A stretch of DNA of 23,634 nt, taken from GCA-016700035 sp964454845. GTDB lineage: Bacteria; Patescibacteriota; Saccharimonadia; CAILAD01; GCA-016700035. The notes under the pieces were generated by a model, which ran no database searches, was not told the origin of the DNA, and saw only the letters and a list, made by a program, of their open reading frames with translations. The position numbers were made by a program, and so were the translations under genes. The stretch covers positions 1 to 23,634 of the forward strand of contig CAYVVS010000010.1 of assembly GCA_964454845.1 (NCBI GenBank), read 5' to 3'. This document shows positions 6,184 through 12,734 of the stretch, in pieces (within the stretch, counting starts at the first letter, position 1; the number at the start of each line of letters is the position of its first letter).

Positions 6184-6899
6184 GCAGCTCCTTGTCTTCT
6201 ACGCTGGAGCCAAAATGCTGCAAATAAGAATATAACACCAAGCAAGAAGGCGGCAGCTAAAACATAAGAAATACTATTAAGGTTTGCACTAAAATCGAAA
6301 ATAGGCCTCAAGACATAAAGTCCGCCAACTATCAGAAACAAAATTGCCAATACAAATAACCTAATTTTCTTCGCGACATCCTGAGTCCCCCACCCCTGAG
6401 CAAGAAAGCGAGCAGCAATCAAGGGCAAGCTGAGATACTGCACAGCTGTCACTAGTTGATACCCTCGGGAAAAAGCAAACTCTATCTGCCAGGCCCCATT
6501 AACATACTGCATAATTACTGGGTTTGCTAGATTCTCCTGTACGGAAAACCACATGCCAACACAAATTATAATGACATCAAGAAACGCGACAAGATACAGA
6601 ACACCCTTGCGATCTGGGAAATAGATACGAGCAACAGCCAGCCAGATCCAAAACAGCGCCAGAAACTGCAGAGCATCACCAACGATCGTGGCGTAGGTAA
6701 GCATGATGCTTGTTTCGGGAACCACTAATGGGGTAATCCCATAAAAAACGAGCGAGAAAAAGAACGTGATAGCGCTAAGTCCGAAAAAAGTGTTCAGAAG
6801 ATTAGGTCCACTTTTTTGAGACCTAAAACTTTTGTATGCCACAAAGGCCAAAAGTGGTAAAGCTATATACCAATGTATTGCATTAAGCGGAAGACGCAT
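6180..6899 (-). CDS. Seven-helix membrane protein, first of a paralogous pair
   Basis: 239 residues from the ATG at 6899; an in-frame ATG at 6905 lies at or upstream of the predicted transcription start and is less likely. There are about seven hydrophobic helices with a basic C-terminal tail (QRRRQG). The N-terminus MRLPLNAIHWYIALPLLAF matches that of its downstream paralogue. Family not recognised. The gene overlaps its paralogue by 4 bases. An extended -10 (TGCTATAAT) sits 8 bases before the ATG without any Shine-Dalgarno, so it is probably read from a leaderless mRNA, while the second gene uses a normal SD. The pair is convergent with the membrane histidine kinase. Confidence 0.74.
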   Translation of the reverse strand: MRLPLNAIHWYIALPLLAFVAYKSFRSQKSGPNLLNTFFGLSAITFFFSLVFYGITPLVVPETSIMLTYATIVGDALQFLALFWIWLAVARIYFPDRKGVLYLVAFLDVIIICVGMWFSVQENLANPVIMQYVNGAWQIEFAFSRGYQLVTAVQYLSLPLIAARFLAQGWGTQDVAKKIRLFVLAILFLIVGGLYVLRPIFDFSANLNSISYVLAAAFLLGVIFLFAAFWLQRRRQGAA

Positions 6900-6907
6900 C
6901 TGCATGG

Positions 6908-6916
6908 ATTATAGCA
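6908..6916 (-). promoter_or_regulatory. Extended -10 promoter of the seven-helix gene pair
   Basis: TGCTATAAT on the minus strand is a full TGn extension plus perfect -10. The predicted transcription start, about 6901, is within 2 bases of the ATG at 6899. No clear -35, as expected for an extended -10 promoter. Confidence 0.65.
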
Positions 6917-6936
6917 CTTATGCTAAGTAAATAAAA

Positions 6937-7012
6937 TGGAGCCCGCGAAGGGACTCGAACCCATAACCTACGGTTTACAAAACCGTTGCTCTACCAATTG
7001 AGCTACGCGGGC
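6937..7012 (-). tRNA. tRNA-Thr (anticodon UGU)
   Basis: 76 bases including an encoded CCA. The acceptor stem GCCCGCG/CGCGGGC pairs fully. The D-arm is GCTCAATTGGTAGAGC, the anticodon stem ACGGT/ACCGT encloses the loop TTTGTAA, and the T-arm has GGTTCGAGTCCC. The 5' base directly abuts the CCA of the upstream tRNA-Tyr, with no spacer. Confidence 0.97.
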
Positions 7013-7099
7013 TGGTGCAGGGGGAGGGATTCGAACCCCCGAAGGCATAAAGCCGACAGATTTACAGTCTGTTGCGTTTGACCGCTTCGCTACCCCTGC
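7013..7099 (-). tRNA. tRNA-Tyr (anticodon GUA)
   Basis: 87 bases including an encoded CCA. The acceptor stem is GCAGGGG/CCCCTGC. The anticodon stem ACAGA/TCTGT encloses the loop CTGTAAA. A long class II variable arm (around CGGCTTTATGCC) is as expected for bacterial tRNA-Tyr, and GGTTCGAATCC marks the T-arm. It must be cut precisely from the abutting tRNA-Thr. Confidence 0.97.
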
Positions 7100-7109
7100 A
7101 TACTTGATC

Positions 7110-7184
7110 TGGAGCCCAAACCGAGGATTGAACTCGGGACCTCTTCCTTACCATGGAAGCGCTCTACCACTGAGCTATTTGGGC
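7110..7184 (-). tRNA. tRNA-Thr (anticodon GGU)
   Basis: 75 bases including an encoded CCA. The acceptor stem is GCCCAAA/TTTGGGC, the anticodon stem CTTCC/GGAAG encloses the loop ATGGTAA, and the T-arm is AGTTCAATCCT. It is first in the three-tRNA transcript, 10 bases before tRNA-Tyr. With the UGU isoacceptor in the same transcript, the two cover most Thr codons. Confidence 0.96.
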
Positions 7185-7189
7185 GTGCA

Positions 7190-7204
7190 TTTACTCCGAG
7201 TAAA
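7190..7204. repeat. Short inverted repeat in the tRNA leader
   Basis: TTTACTC-C-GAGTAAA, 7-base arms around one base, in the short stretch between the predicted tRNA transcription start (about 7206) and the first tRNA (7184). It could fold as a small hairpin in the 5' leader removed by RNase P, or be an operator. No U-tract follows, so it is not a terminator. Confidence 0.5.
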
Positions 7205-7212
7205 CAGAGCCT

Positions 7213-7241
7213 AGTCTATCATTTTTGCGCATAATTTTCAA
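7213..7241 (-). promoter_or_regulatory. Promoter of the tRNA cluster
   Basis: On the minus strand -35 TTGAAA (7236-7241), a 17-base spacer and -10 TAGACT (7213-7218) preceded by TGA, giving an extended -10. Transcription would start near 7206, about 20 bases before tRNA-Thr(GGU). It begins just after the TPR gene stop. Confidence 0.7.
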
Positions 7242-7244
7242 TGC

Positions 7245-7814
7245 TTACGCTGCAAATCGAGCGGCCTGCTTCTTCACTGCTGGACTATCAGGATCGAGTC
7301 GACGAGCTTCATCTAGTACCTCAGCAATTTTATCGTTTCTGCCTGTCGCCTCATAGAGCCTTACTAGTGCCAGCAGCCTACTAACCGACGGCTCTAGCCC
7401 ATTCGCTTTTTCCATAGCCACGATCGCCTCTTCATAGCCCTTTTCGCGATACAATACAGTAGCTAAATTCTGCCAGTCAGAAGCTGTATTTTGTGATTTT
7501 GCGACCACTTCAAAACACTCCGCCGCATCCTCATAATTTTGCAAATGAGAGTAGACCATCCCAAGACGTCGATACGCCAAGATATTTTTATGATCTAGTT
7601 TTAATACTTTTAAGTAGGCCTTCTCAGCTGCAACCCATTTACGCTCATCATAATAACGTCCTGCCGCTGAGAGCAGACGCTCCAACTGACTTTCGTGCGT
7701 AATCGCCTCATTATCCATGCCAGCATTTAAATAATGGGCAAACTGGTTATAGTTTGAGCGAATAATGCGCCAAGTTACAAAAGCCACAAACACAAAAGCA
7801 ATCAGCTCAAACAC
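7245..7814 (-). CDS. Membrane-anchored TPR-repeat protein
   Basis: 189 residues from GTG at 7814, chosen because GGGGAG lies 8 bases upstream and the overlap with the delta' gene is then only 8 bases. A longer GTG start at 7871 has no SD. The N-terminus is one transmembrane helix (MFELIAFVFVAFVTWRII). The cytoplasmic or extracytoplasmic rest holds tetratricopeptide repeats: AAGRYYDERKWVAAEKAYLKVLKLD, AYRRLGMVYSHLQNYEDAAECFEVV, WQNLATVLYREKGYEEAIVAMEKANGLEP, and RLLALVRLYEATGRNDKIAEVLDEARRLDP. These show the usual W/L-G-Y-A-F-A-P spacing. TPRs mediate protein-protein contacts; the partner cannot be told. It is the last gene of the channel-pseudouridine synthase-delta'-TPR run. Confidence 0.82.
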   Translation of the reverse strand: MFELIAFVFVAFVTWRIIRSNYNQFAHYLNAGMDNEAITHESQLERLLSAAGRYYDERKWVAAEKAYLKVLKLDHKNILAYRRLGMVYSHLQNYEDAAECFEVVAKSQNTASDWQNLATVLYREKGYEEAIVAMEKANGLEPSVSRLLALVRLYEATGRNDKIAEVLDEARRLDPDSPAVKKQAARFAA

Positions 7815-8475
7815 GACTCTCACTCCCCGCCAGTATTGCGCTTGCCTCAAGTAAAAGTCTGATATTGCCACTTTTTTGGGTCTTTACAAATTTTTCTTGC
7901 AGCCAGGCCGCAAAGGAATAATTCTTATGCTGCTGACTATGGTGCAGCAGACCTTCAGCAAGCGCCAGCTGTTCTCCCCTATCTGCTAGTTGAGCAATTT
8001 GCGCAAACCTCTCTGGAATACCCTGCGTAAAAAAATACTTAGCCGCCGTAGTCTTCTCATCATCTAGCGAGGATACCGTCGCCCCAGCCGTAACCATCTG
8101 AGCTCTGGAACGTAGCGTCGGCATAAGACGGGCAACGGTAGGTGCCAACAACATAAATATCACATGCTCAGGAGGCTCTTCTAGAGATTTAAGTAGCGCA
8201 TTACCAGCCTCTGGTGTGAGCTGTTCGGCACCTTCTATAACGATAATTCGATAGTCCCCACCAAACGCTGTCATAGATAGGTCATGTAAGACACCAGCAA
8301 TACGTTCCCGCGAGATACTCTTTTCGGGAACCACATACGTAAATGTGGTTGGCGCTATTGTCTGCCCAAAGAGGGTCAAGATTTCGCCAGCCAAAGCCTC
8401 AGCTCGCGTACGCCGCGCCGCCTCATCGCCGCCCGTAATGATATAAGCGTGTGTAGGCGTATGCGTCTTACTCAT
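7807..8475 (-). CDS. holB: DNA polymerase III delta'-like AAA+ clamp-loader subunit
   Basis: 222 residues from ATG at 8475, which overlaps the upstream stop by 8 bases; in-frame ATGs at 8484 and 8496 are possible and no good SD decides. Hallmarks are HAYIITG at the start, FGGDYRIIVIEGAEQLTPEAGNALLKSLEEPPEHVIFML (Walker-B/sensor region of delta' with NALLK-LEEPP) and MPTLRSRAQ, where most relatives have SRC. There is no Walker A (GxxGxGK) and no four-Cys zinc module, so it is a non-ATPase, delta'-type stator rather than DnaX. It is shorter than the roughly 330-residue E. coli protein, apparently reduced in the C-terminal collar domain. It would help load the sliding clamp at the replication fork. 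Confidence 0.82.
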   Translation of the reverse strand: MSKTHTPTHAYIITGGDEAARRTRAEALAGEILTLFGQTIAPTTFTYVVPEKSISRERIAGVLHDLSMTAFGGDYRIIVIEGAEQLTPEAGNALLKSLEEPPEHVIFMLLAPTVARLMPTLRSRAQMVTAGATVSSLDDEKTTAAKYFFTQGIPERFAQIAQLADRGEQLALAEGLLHHSQQHKNYSFAAWLQEKFVKTQKSGNIRLLLEASAILAGSESRV

Positions 8476-9388
8476 TTGGCTCATATTCGCAATCATATGC
8501 TTTCATTGTAGCCCGAAAGTCATCTGGTAGAGAAGCATAAAATGTTCTGTGTTCACCATTTGGTAATACTAGTCCCAAGCTATAAGCATGCAGCATATGA
8601 CGCGCCACATTATCGCGTCTTCCATAAGTAGTGTCGCCAAGAATCGGGTGGCTAATTGCGGCTAGGTGTACGCGAATTTGATGTGTGCGCCCAGTCCGAG
8701 GCTTTGCCTCGACCAATGAGACTCCATCTCCGTAAACAAGCTGATGCACTAATGTTTCAGACGGCTTTCCGAGCGGATCCACACGCATCGTACCAACTCG
8801 CTTACCAGCCGGTGACAGCGCAAATTGCAAACGCTTTACGCCCACTCCAAACTCCCCCCAAGCTAGTGCCCAGTACGTCTTCTCTACTCTTCTTGCACGA
8901 AAAGCAGCTTCAAGATGACTGCGGGCTCCAGGGTTTCTTGCCAGTATTGTAACTCCGGACGTATCTCTATCAAGTCGATGGATAATGCCCGGTCGCATTG
9001 GCCTATCATCAGTTACTTCATCAACAAAAGTACCAGCCAAGCTCGGCTCCTCTTTCCCTGGCTTAGGATGCGCGATCATACCCGCTGGCTTATTGACGAC
9101 AATCACATCGTCATCTTGGTAAATAATTTCGGGACGCAGATCGGCAACTAATTTAGCTACTTCATGCTGCGGTCGGTTCAATATCGTTAGTTTCGAGCCA
9201 AACAAAACTTTTTGCGAGGCGCGCGAGGCATAGCCATCAAGTAACACGTCTCCATCACTAATCGCACGCTGCCAAAGACTGCGACTTACTTCTGGCACTA
9301 AACTAGCCAGCACGCTATCAAGTCGCTGCCCAGCCTTGCTTCCGTCTATCACGAAAGTCTCTTCCCCCTGAACTTTTCCCCCAGCCAT
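8468..9388 (-). CDS. rluD: RluA/RluD-family rRNA pseudouridine synthase
   Basis: 306 residues. The N-terminal S4 RNA-binding domain (about 20-70, GQRLDSVLASLVPEVSRSLWQRAISDGDVLLDG) is followed by the catalytic domain. It contains motif I IIHRLDRDTSGVTILARN with the catalytic aspartate D140, VNKPAGMIAHP, VEKTYWALAWG, and the C-terminal RTGRTHQIRVHLA of the family. It isomerises uridine in RNA; RluD acts on 23S helix 69, but RluC or RluA specificity cannot be excluded from sequence alone, so the symbol is tentative. The start is ATG at 9388, sharing one base with the upstream TGA (TGATG); no close SD, so coupling to the channel gene is likely. Confidence 0.9.
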   Translation of the reverse strand: MAGGKVQGEETFVIDGSKAGQRLDSVLASLVPEVSRSLWQRAISDGDVLLDGYASRASQKVLFGSKLTILNRPQHEVAKLVADLRPEIIYQDDDVIVVNKPAGMIAHPKPGKEEPSLAGTFVDEVTDDRPMRPGIIHRLDRDTSGVTILARNPGARSHLEAAFRARRVEKTYWALAWGEFGVGVKRLQFALSPAGKRVGTMRVDPLGKPSETLVHQLVYGDGVSLVEAKPRTGRTHQIRVHLAAISHPILGDTTYGRRDNVARHMLHAYSLGLVLPNGEHRTFYASLPDDFRATMKAYDCEYEPNE

Positions 9389-10368
9389 CAAACTAAGCCG
9401 TTCACCTCAGCTAGCTGGTCCTTATTGCCCAGTACTATGAGTGTATCGCCAGCATAAATTACTTCGTGCCCAGAAGGATTTACCTTGCTGAGTCCATCTG
9501 CTGAGTTCATTGCCAACACAGTTGCGCCGAGCTTATTCGCATAAATATGACTCAGCTGCTTGCCGGCCAAGCCGCTGCGCTCATCAATTTTTATTTCTTG
9601 TACAGCAAGTTCACTATTATTGTTTGTAGCCAAAATCTCTAAGAAATCTACAACGCTCGGGCGAGTTAGGGTAGTTGCCATGTGGTAAGCGCCAATTTGG
9701 TACGGCATGGTAGTACGGTCAGCACCGGCACGCAACATTCTATCTCGGTTTTCATCGCGATTTACACGTGCCACAATAAAAATATGCGGATTGAGCTGCC
9801 GACTAGCTAGGACGATAAATAAGTTTGCACTGTCAGAACCCAGCGATGCCACGATGCCCTTGGCGCGCTCGATGCCACAATTTTTGAGCACCTCTTCTTT
9901 GGTTGTATCTCCGACTATAGCCGTGTAGCCCTTGGCAATCATTGCCTTCACTCGTTCTTCGTCTTTATCAACACACACAAATGGTACACCGTCATCGGCC
10001 AGCTCTTCAGCTACCTGAGAACCAACTCGACCAAGGCCACAAATGATGTAATGATTATGGATTTTTGCTGTAATTCTTTTCATATGCTTCCGACGTAAAC
10101 CATCGCCTAAACTCACTATATAGTCCGCCAGCACTTTGAGCAAATAGGCCACAACAACAAAAGAGCTTAAAACCAGAAAGAGAACCATCCACCGACTTTG
10201 TGGATCCTTAAACCCATAGTGATCGAAGTGAGACAGCAGGATAAGCACCGTTTCATAAAGAGCCTCAGTAAATGAAAGGCCAGCAGTCGACATAAACGTA
10301 ACCGCGCCCAACAAAATGAGCCCAAGGGTTACCAATACAATATTACGAAGGAGTCGCCTGTCTAACAC
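9388..10368 (-). CDS. Two-helix RCK-type potassium channel-like protein with atypical filter
   Basis: 326 residues. Helix 1 (about 9-28) and helix 2 (about 60-81) flank a pore-loop region, followed by an RCK/TrkA-N Rossmann domain (GLGRVG, 111-116, with D134 closing the nucleotide-ribose pocket) and an RCK-C/TrkA-C domain (about 250-326). The layout is that of MthK-like channels, gated by cytoplasmic ligand or nucleotide. The expected TVGYG filter is absent: the loop reads LYETVLILLSHFDHYGFKDP (about 38-56), keeping only a Y-G pair. It may be a non-selective or differently selective channel, or a sensor derived from one. The start is GTG at 10368, with only a weak SD. First gene of an overlapping four-gene run. 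Confidence 0.85.
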   Translation of the reverse strand: MLDRRLLRNIVLVTLGLILLGAVTFMSTAGLSFTEALYETVLILLSHFDHYGFKDPQSRWMVLFLVLSSFVVVAYLLKVLADYIVSLGDGLRRKHMKRITAKIHNHYIICGLGRVGSQVAEELADDGVPFVCVDKDEERVKAMIAKGYTAIVGDTTKEEVLKNCGIERAKGIVASLGSDSANLFIVLASRQLNPHIFIVARVNRDENRDRMLRAGADRTTMPYQIGAYHMATTLTRPSVVDFLEILATNNNSELAVQEIKIDERSGLAGKQLSHIYANKLGATVLAMNSADGLSKVNPSGHEVIYAGDTLIVLGNKDQLAEVNGLV

Positions 10369-10392
10369 ACTAAAATCTTTTTTATCATAACC

Positions 10393-10398
10393 ATTATA
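10393..10398 (-). promoter_or_regulatory. -10 element upstream of the channel gene
   Basis: Perfect TATAAT on the minus strand, about 25 bases before the GTG at 10368, with a poor -35. It would start the channel-to-TPR transcript separately from the ribosomal operon, just past that operon's terminator. Confidence 0.5.
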
Positions 10399-10425
10399 CG
10401 GGTTTTTGCCGCTAGAAGCAGTACT

Positions 10426-10455
10426 AAAAAAGAGGCCTGGTTGGACCTCTTTTTT
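10426..10455 (-). terminator. Rho-independent terminator of the ribosomal protein operon
   Basis: Arms AAAAAAGAGG and CCTCTTTTTT around a 10-base loop, starting 5 bases past the rpsI stop. The A/U flanks make it able to work on both strands. Confidence 0.85.
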
Positions 10456-10459
10456 AAGC

Positions 10460-10858
10460 TTAACGCTTTGAGAACTGTGGAGCTTTTCGAGCCTTCTTAA
10501 GTCCGTACTTCTTGCGCTCTTTTTCGCGTGGATCGCGAGTGAGAAGTCCAGCTTTTTTCAGGGTAAGTTTAAAGTCTTCACTCATTTCAACAAGTGCACG
10601 CGCAATGCCAAGACGAATGGCGTCAACCTGACCGCGCTTACCGCCACCTTCAACGCGTACAACTGCGTCTAGGGCTCCAGATTTACTAACAAGCTCTAAA
10701 GGAACCGCGATGAGCTTAGAGAGCGCTGTGTTATTGAAATATTCGCCCGATGGCTGGCCATTCACTGTGATTACACCTTTGCCATCCATTAAACGCACAG
10801 TTGCCACTGCAGTTTTGCGTCGCCCTACGGCGTAGTAATAGTTCTTCTTGTCTGCCAT
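10460..10858 (-). CDS. rpsI: Ribosomal protein uS9
   Basis: 132 residues, normal length. YYYAVGRRKTAVATVRL at the start, VRVEGGGKRGQVDAIRLGIARALVE in the middle and the basic C-terminal tail LKKARKAPQFSKR that reaches the P-site tRNA in the 30S head. It shares one base with rplM (TAATG) and is the last gene before the terminator; the rplM-rpsI pair is conserved across bacteria. Confidence 0.98.
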   Translation of the reverse strand: MADKKNYYYAVGRRKTAVATVRLMDGKGVITVNGQPSGEYFNNTALSKLIAVPLELVSKSGALDAVVRVEGGGKRGQVDAIRLGIARALVEMSEDFKLTLKKAGLLTRDPREKERKKYGLKKARKAPQFSKR

Positions 10859-11298
10859 TATTTCACCTTCAATTCCTTAGGCTGCTGTGGTGCATGTGGG
10901 TGCTCGGTGCCAGGATATACATGTAATCGCCCCATCATGTGTCGAGCTAGCTTATTTTTTGGAAGCATGCCACGAACTGCATGTTCGATAACGCGACGTG
11001 GATCTTTTTCAAGCTGCTCTTCTAGAGTAGTTTCGGTCAAGCCACCTGGGTAACCGCTATGACGATAATATTTCTTGTCAGTCATCTTAGCGCCAGTCAC
11101 AGCAATCTTTTTGGCATTGAGTACAATAATACTGTCTCCTGTAAGCACATGAGGGCTGTACTGTGGCTTATCTTTGCCGGTTAATTTAGTAGCGATGATA
11201 GTAGCTAGGCGACCCAGAACTACATCGGTGGCATCGATCACATACCAATCGGATGCAACTTCACCGACCTTAGCCTGATATGTTCGTGTAGTGGTCAT
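10858..11298 (-). CDS. rplM: Ribosomal protein uL13
   Basis: 146 residues. WYVIDATDVVLGRLATIIATKL, the DKPQYSPHVLTGDSIIVLNA block, KYYRHSGYPGGL and RAVRGMLPKNKLARHMMGRLHVYPGTEHPHAPQQP are all family signatures. It is an early-assembly protein of the large subunit. It overlaps rplQ and rpsI by one base on each side, indicating stop-start coupling throughout the tail of the operon. Confidence 0.98.
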   Translation of the reverse strand: MTTTRTYQAKVGEVASDWYVIDATDVVLGRLATIIATKLTGKDKPQYSPHVLTGDSIIVLNAKKIAVTGAKMTDKKYYRHSGYPGGLTETTLEEQLEKDPRRVIEHAVRGMLPKNKLARHMMGRLHVYPGTEHPHAPQQPKELKVK

Positions 11299-11753
11299 TA
11301 TTTAGTCCCCTTTTCTTGCTTAGCAGGCTTCTTGGTAGCTTGAGCTTCACTGGCTTTAATTTCCTGAAGCTTTTTCAGCTTATCCTCAAAATCTGTATCA
11401 AGCACCAACTCTACAAGCACCATCTCTGCAGCATCACCACGGCGCCATCCAGTTTTCGTAAGACGAGTATAACCGGAGTTGCGGCTCTCAAAGCCATGCA
11501 CCAATTCCTGAATGAGCTTATCGGCTGCAGTCTTTGAGCCAAGCTCAGCGTGGATAGTGCGAATGTCGTGCAGGTTTCCTCGCTTGGCCCTAGTTACCAA
11601 CTTATCAAAAGCCGGCTTAATAGCCTTAGCTTTAGCCTCGGTTGTCTCGATGCGTTCATATAAAACCAATGATTCGAGAAGACCTTTCATAACAGCCTTG
11701 CGCGGTCCGATCTTGCGAGACAGCTTTGATGTTGTGTGGTAGTGAGCGTGCAT
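11298..11753 (-). CDS. rplQ: Ribosomal protein bL17
   Basis: 151 residues. The core contains KLSRKIGPRKAVMKGLLESLVLYERIETTEAKAKAIKPAFDKLVTRAKRG and the SGYTRLTKTGWRRGDAAEMVLVEL ending typical of bL17, followed by a Lys/Ala-rich tail of about 30 residues. The N-terminus is unusually His-rich (MHAHYHTTSK) where MRHRxxGRKLxR is usual. AAGGA lies 7 bases upstream of the ATG. It follows rpoA by 20 bases, the standard alpha-operon order. Confidence 0.96.
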   Translation of the reverse strand: MHAHYHTTSKLSRKIGPRKAVMKGLLESLVLYERIETTEAKAKAIKPAFDKLVTRAKRGNLHDIRTIHAELGSKTAADKLIQELVHGFESRNSGYTRLTKTGWRRGDAAEMVLVELVLDTDFEDKLKKLQEIKASEAQATKKPAKQEKGTK

Positions 11754-11773
11754 AGTTAATTCCTTGGCGGCTT

Positions 11774-12712
11774 TTAGGTAAGCTTAATGCCAATCTCCTC
11801 GAGTTTTTCCAATACTTCTTCAAAAGCTTTCTGACCAAATCCCTTGAGAGATTTCAGCTCCATCTTAGTAAGCTGACTTAAGTCACCAACAGTTGCAATA
11901 TCATTATTGATAAGGGCATTTGTAGTGCGCTGAGAGAGTGAAAGCTCCTCAATTGCTACAGCACCGTGTTCTGCTTCGGCCTTAGCTTCTGCAGTCATAA
12001 TGCCCTCAGCCCCAACAGATACCACATCCATTCCAGCAACTACCTGAAAGTGCCCCACTAAGATTTCACCAGCCTGACGCATTGCAGCCTCCGGAGTGAT
12101 CGACCCATCAGTCTCAACTTCCATCACAAGACTATCAAGGTTTGTCATCTGTCCAACACGGGTGTTTTCAATGTTGAAACGCACACGCTTGATTGGCGTA
12201 TAAATAGCGTCAACAGCAATCCAGCCTACTGGGAGATTATCTGCCTGGCGAGTTTCAACCGGGCTATACCCACGTCCCTGCTCAACCTTAAATTCAATCT
12301 CGATCTTAGTTTTAGCATTGTCGATCGTGCAAAGTTCGAGGTCCTTATTCACAACTTCCATGTCGCCAGTAGTCTTAATATCACCTGCGGTTACCGCACC
12401 CTTACCACTCTTTGAGAGCGTCATGGTAGCTGGTTCTGTACCGGTGTAGCTCACCTTTAGCTGTTTGATGTTCAGGATAAGATTAATCACATCTTCTTGA
12501 ATACCGTCAATAGTGGTGAACTCGTGATCAACCCCTTCGATGCGTACTGCAGTTACCGCAGCGCCCGCAAGGCTAGAAAGGATAACACGACGCATCGAGT
12601 TACCGATGGTCATACCATAACCCGGGTATAGCGGAGCAATCGTAAAGCGGCTGGTGCTTTCGTTTACTTGCTCTTCTTTCATTTCTGGAAGGTTGATATC
12701 GTATAAGGCCAT
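11774..12712 (-). CDS. rpoA: RNA polymerase alpha subunit
   Basis: 312 residues. The N-terminal domain (about 1-230) has RFTIAPLYPGYGMTIGNSMRRVILSSLAGAAVTAVRIEGVDHEF, the dimerisation and beta-contact region. An Ala/Glu-rich linker leads to the C-terminal domain (about 255-312), LSLSQRTTNALINNDIATVGDLSQL...LKGFGQKAFEEV, with R262 and N265 in the usual DNA/activator-contacting positions. GAGGAG lies 5 bases upstream. Its place between rpsD and rplQ is canonical. A full CTD means UP-element and activator contacts are possible. Confidence 0.98.
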   Translation of the reverse strand: MALYDINLPEMKEEQVNESTSRFTIAPLYPGYGMTIGNSMRRVILSSLAGAAVTAVRIEGVDHEFTTIDGIQEDVINLILNIKQLKVSYTGTEPATMTLSKSGKGAVTAGDIKTTGDMEVVNKDLELCTIDNAKTKIEIEFKVEQGRGYSPVETRQADNLPVGWIAVDAIYTPIKRVRFNIENTRVGQMTNLDSLVMEVETDGSITPEAAMRQAGEILVGHFQVVAGMDVVSVGAEGIMTAEAKAEAEHGAVAIEELSLSQRTTNALINNDIATVGDLSQLTKMELKSLKGFGQKAFEEVLEKLEEIGIKLT

Positions 12713-12734
12713 GATGACTCCTCTTATTACTTAC

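Noticed and set aside
7815..7871. Longer GTG start for the TPR protein
   Set aside because: No SD, and it would overlap the delta' gene by 65 bases; the GTG at 7814 has GGGGAG at ideal spacing.
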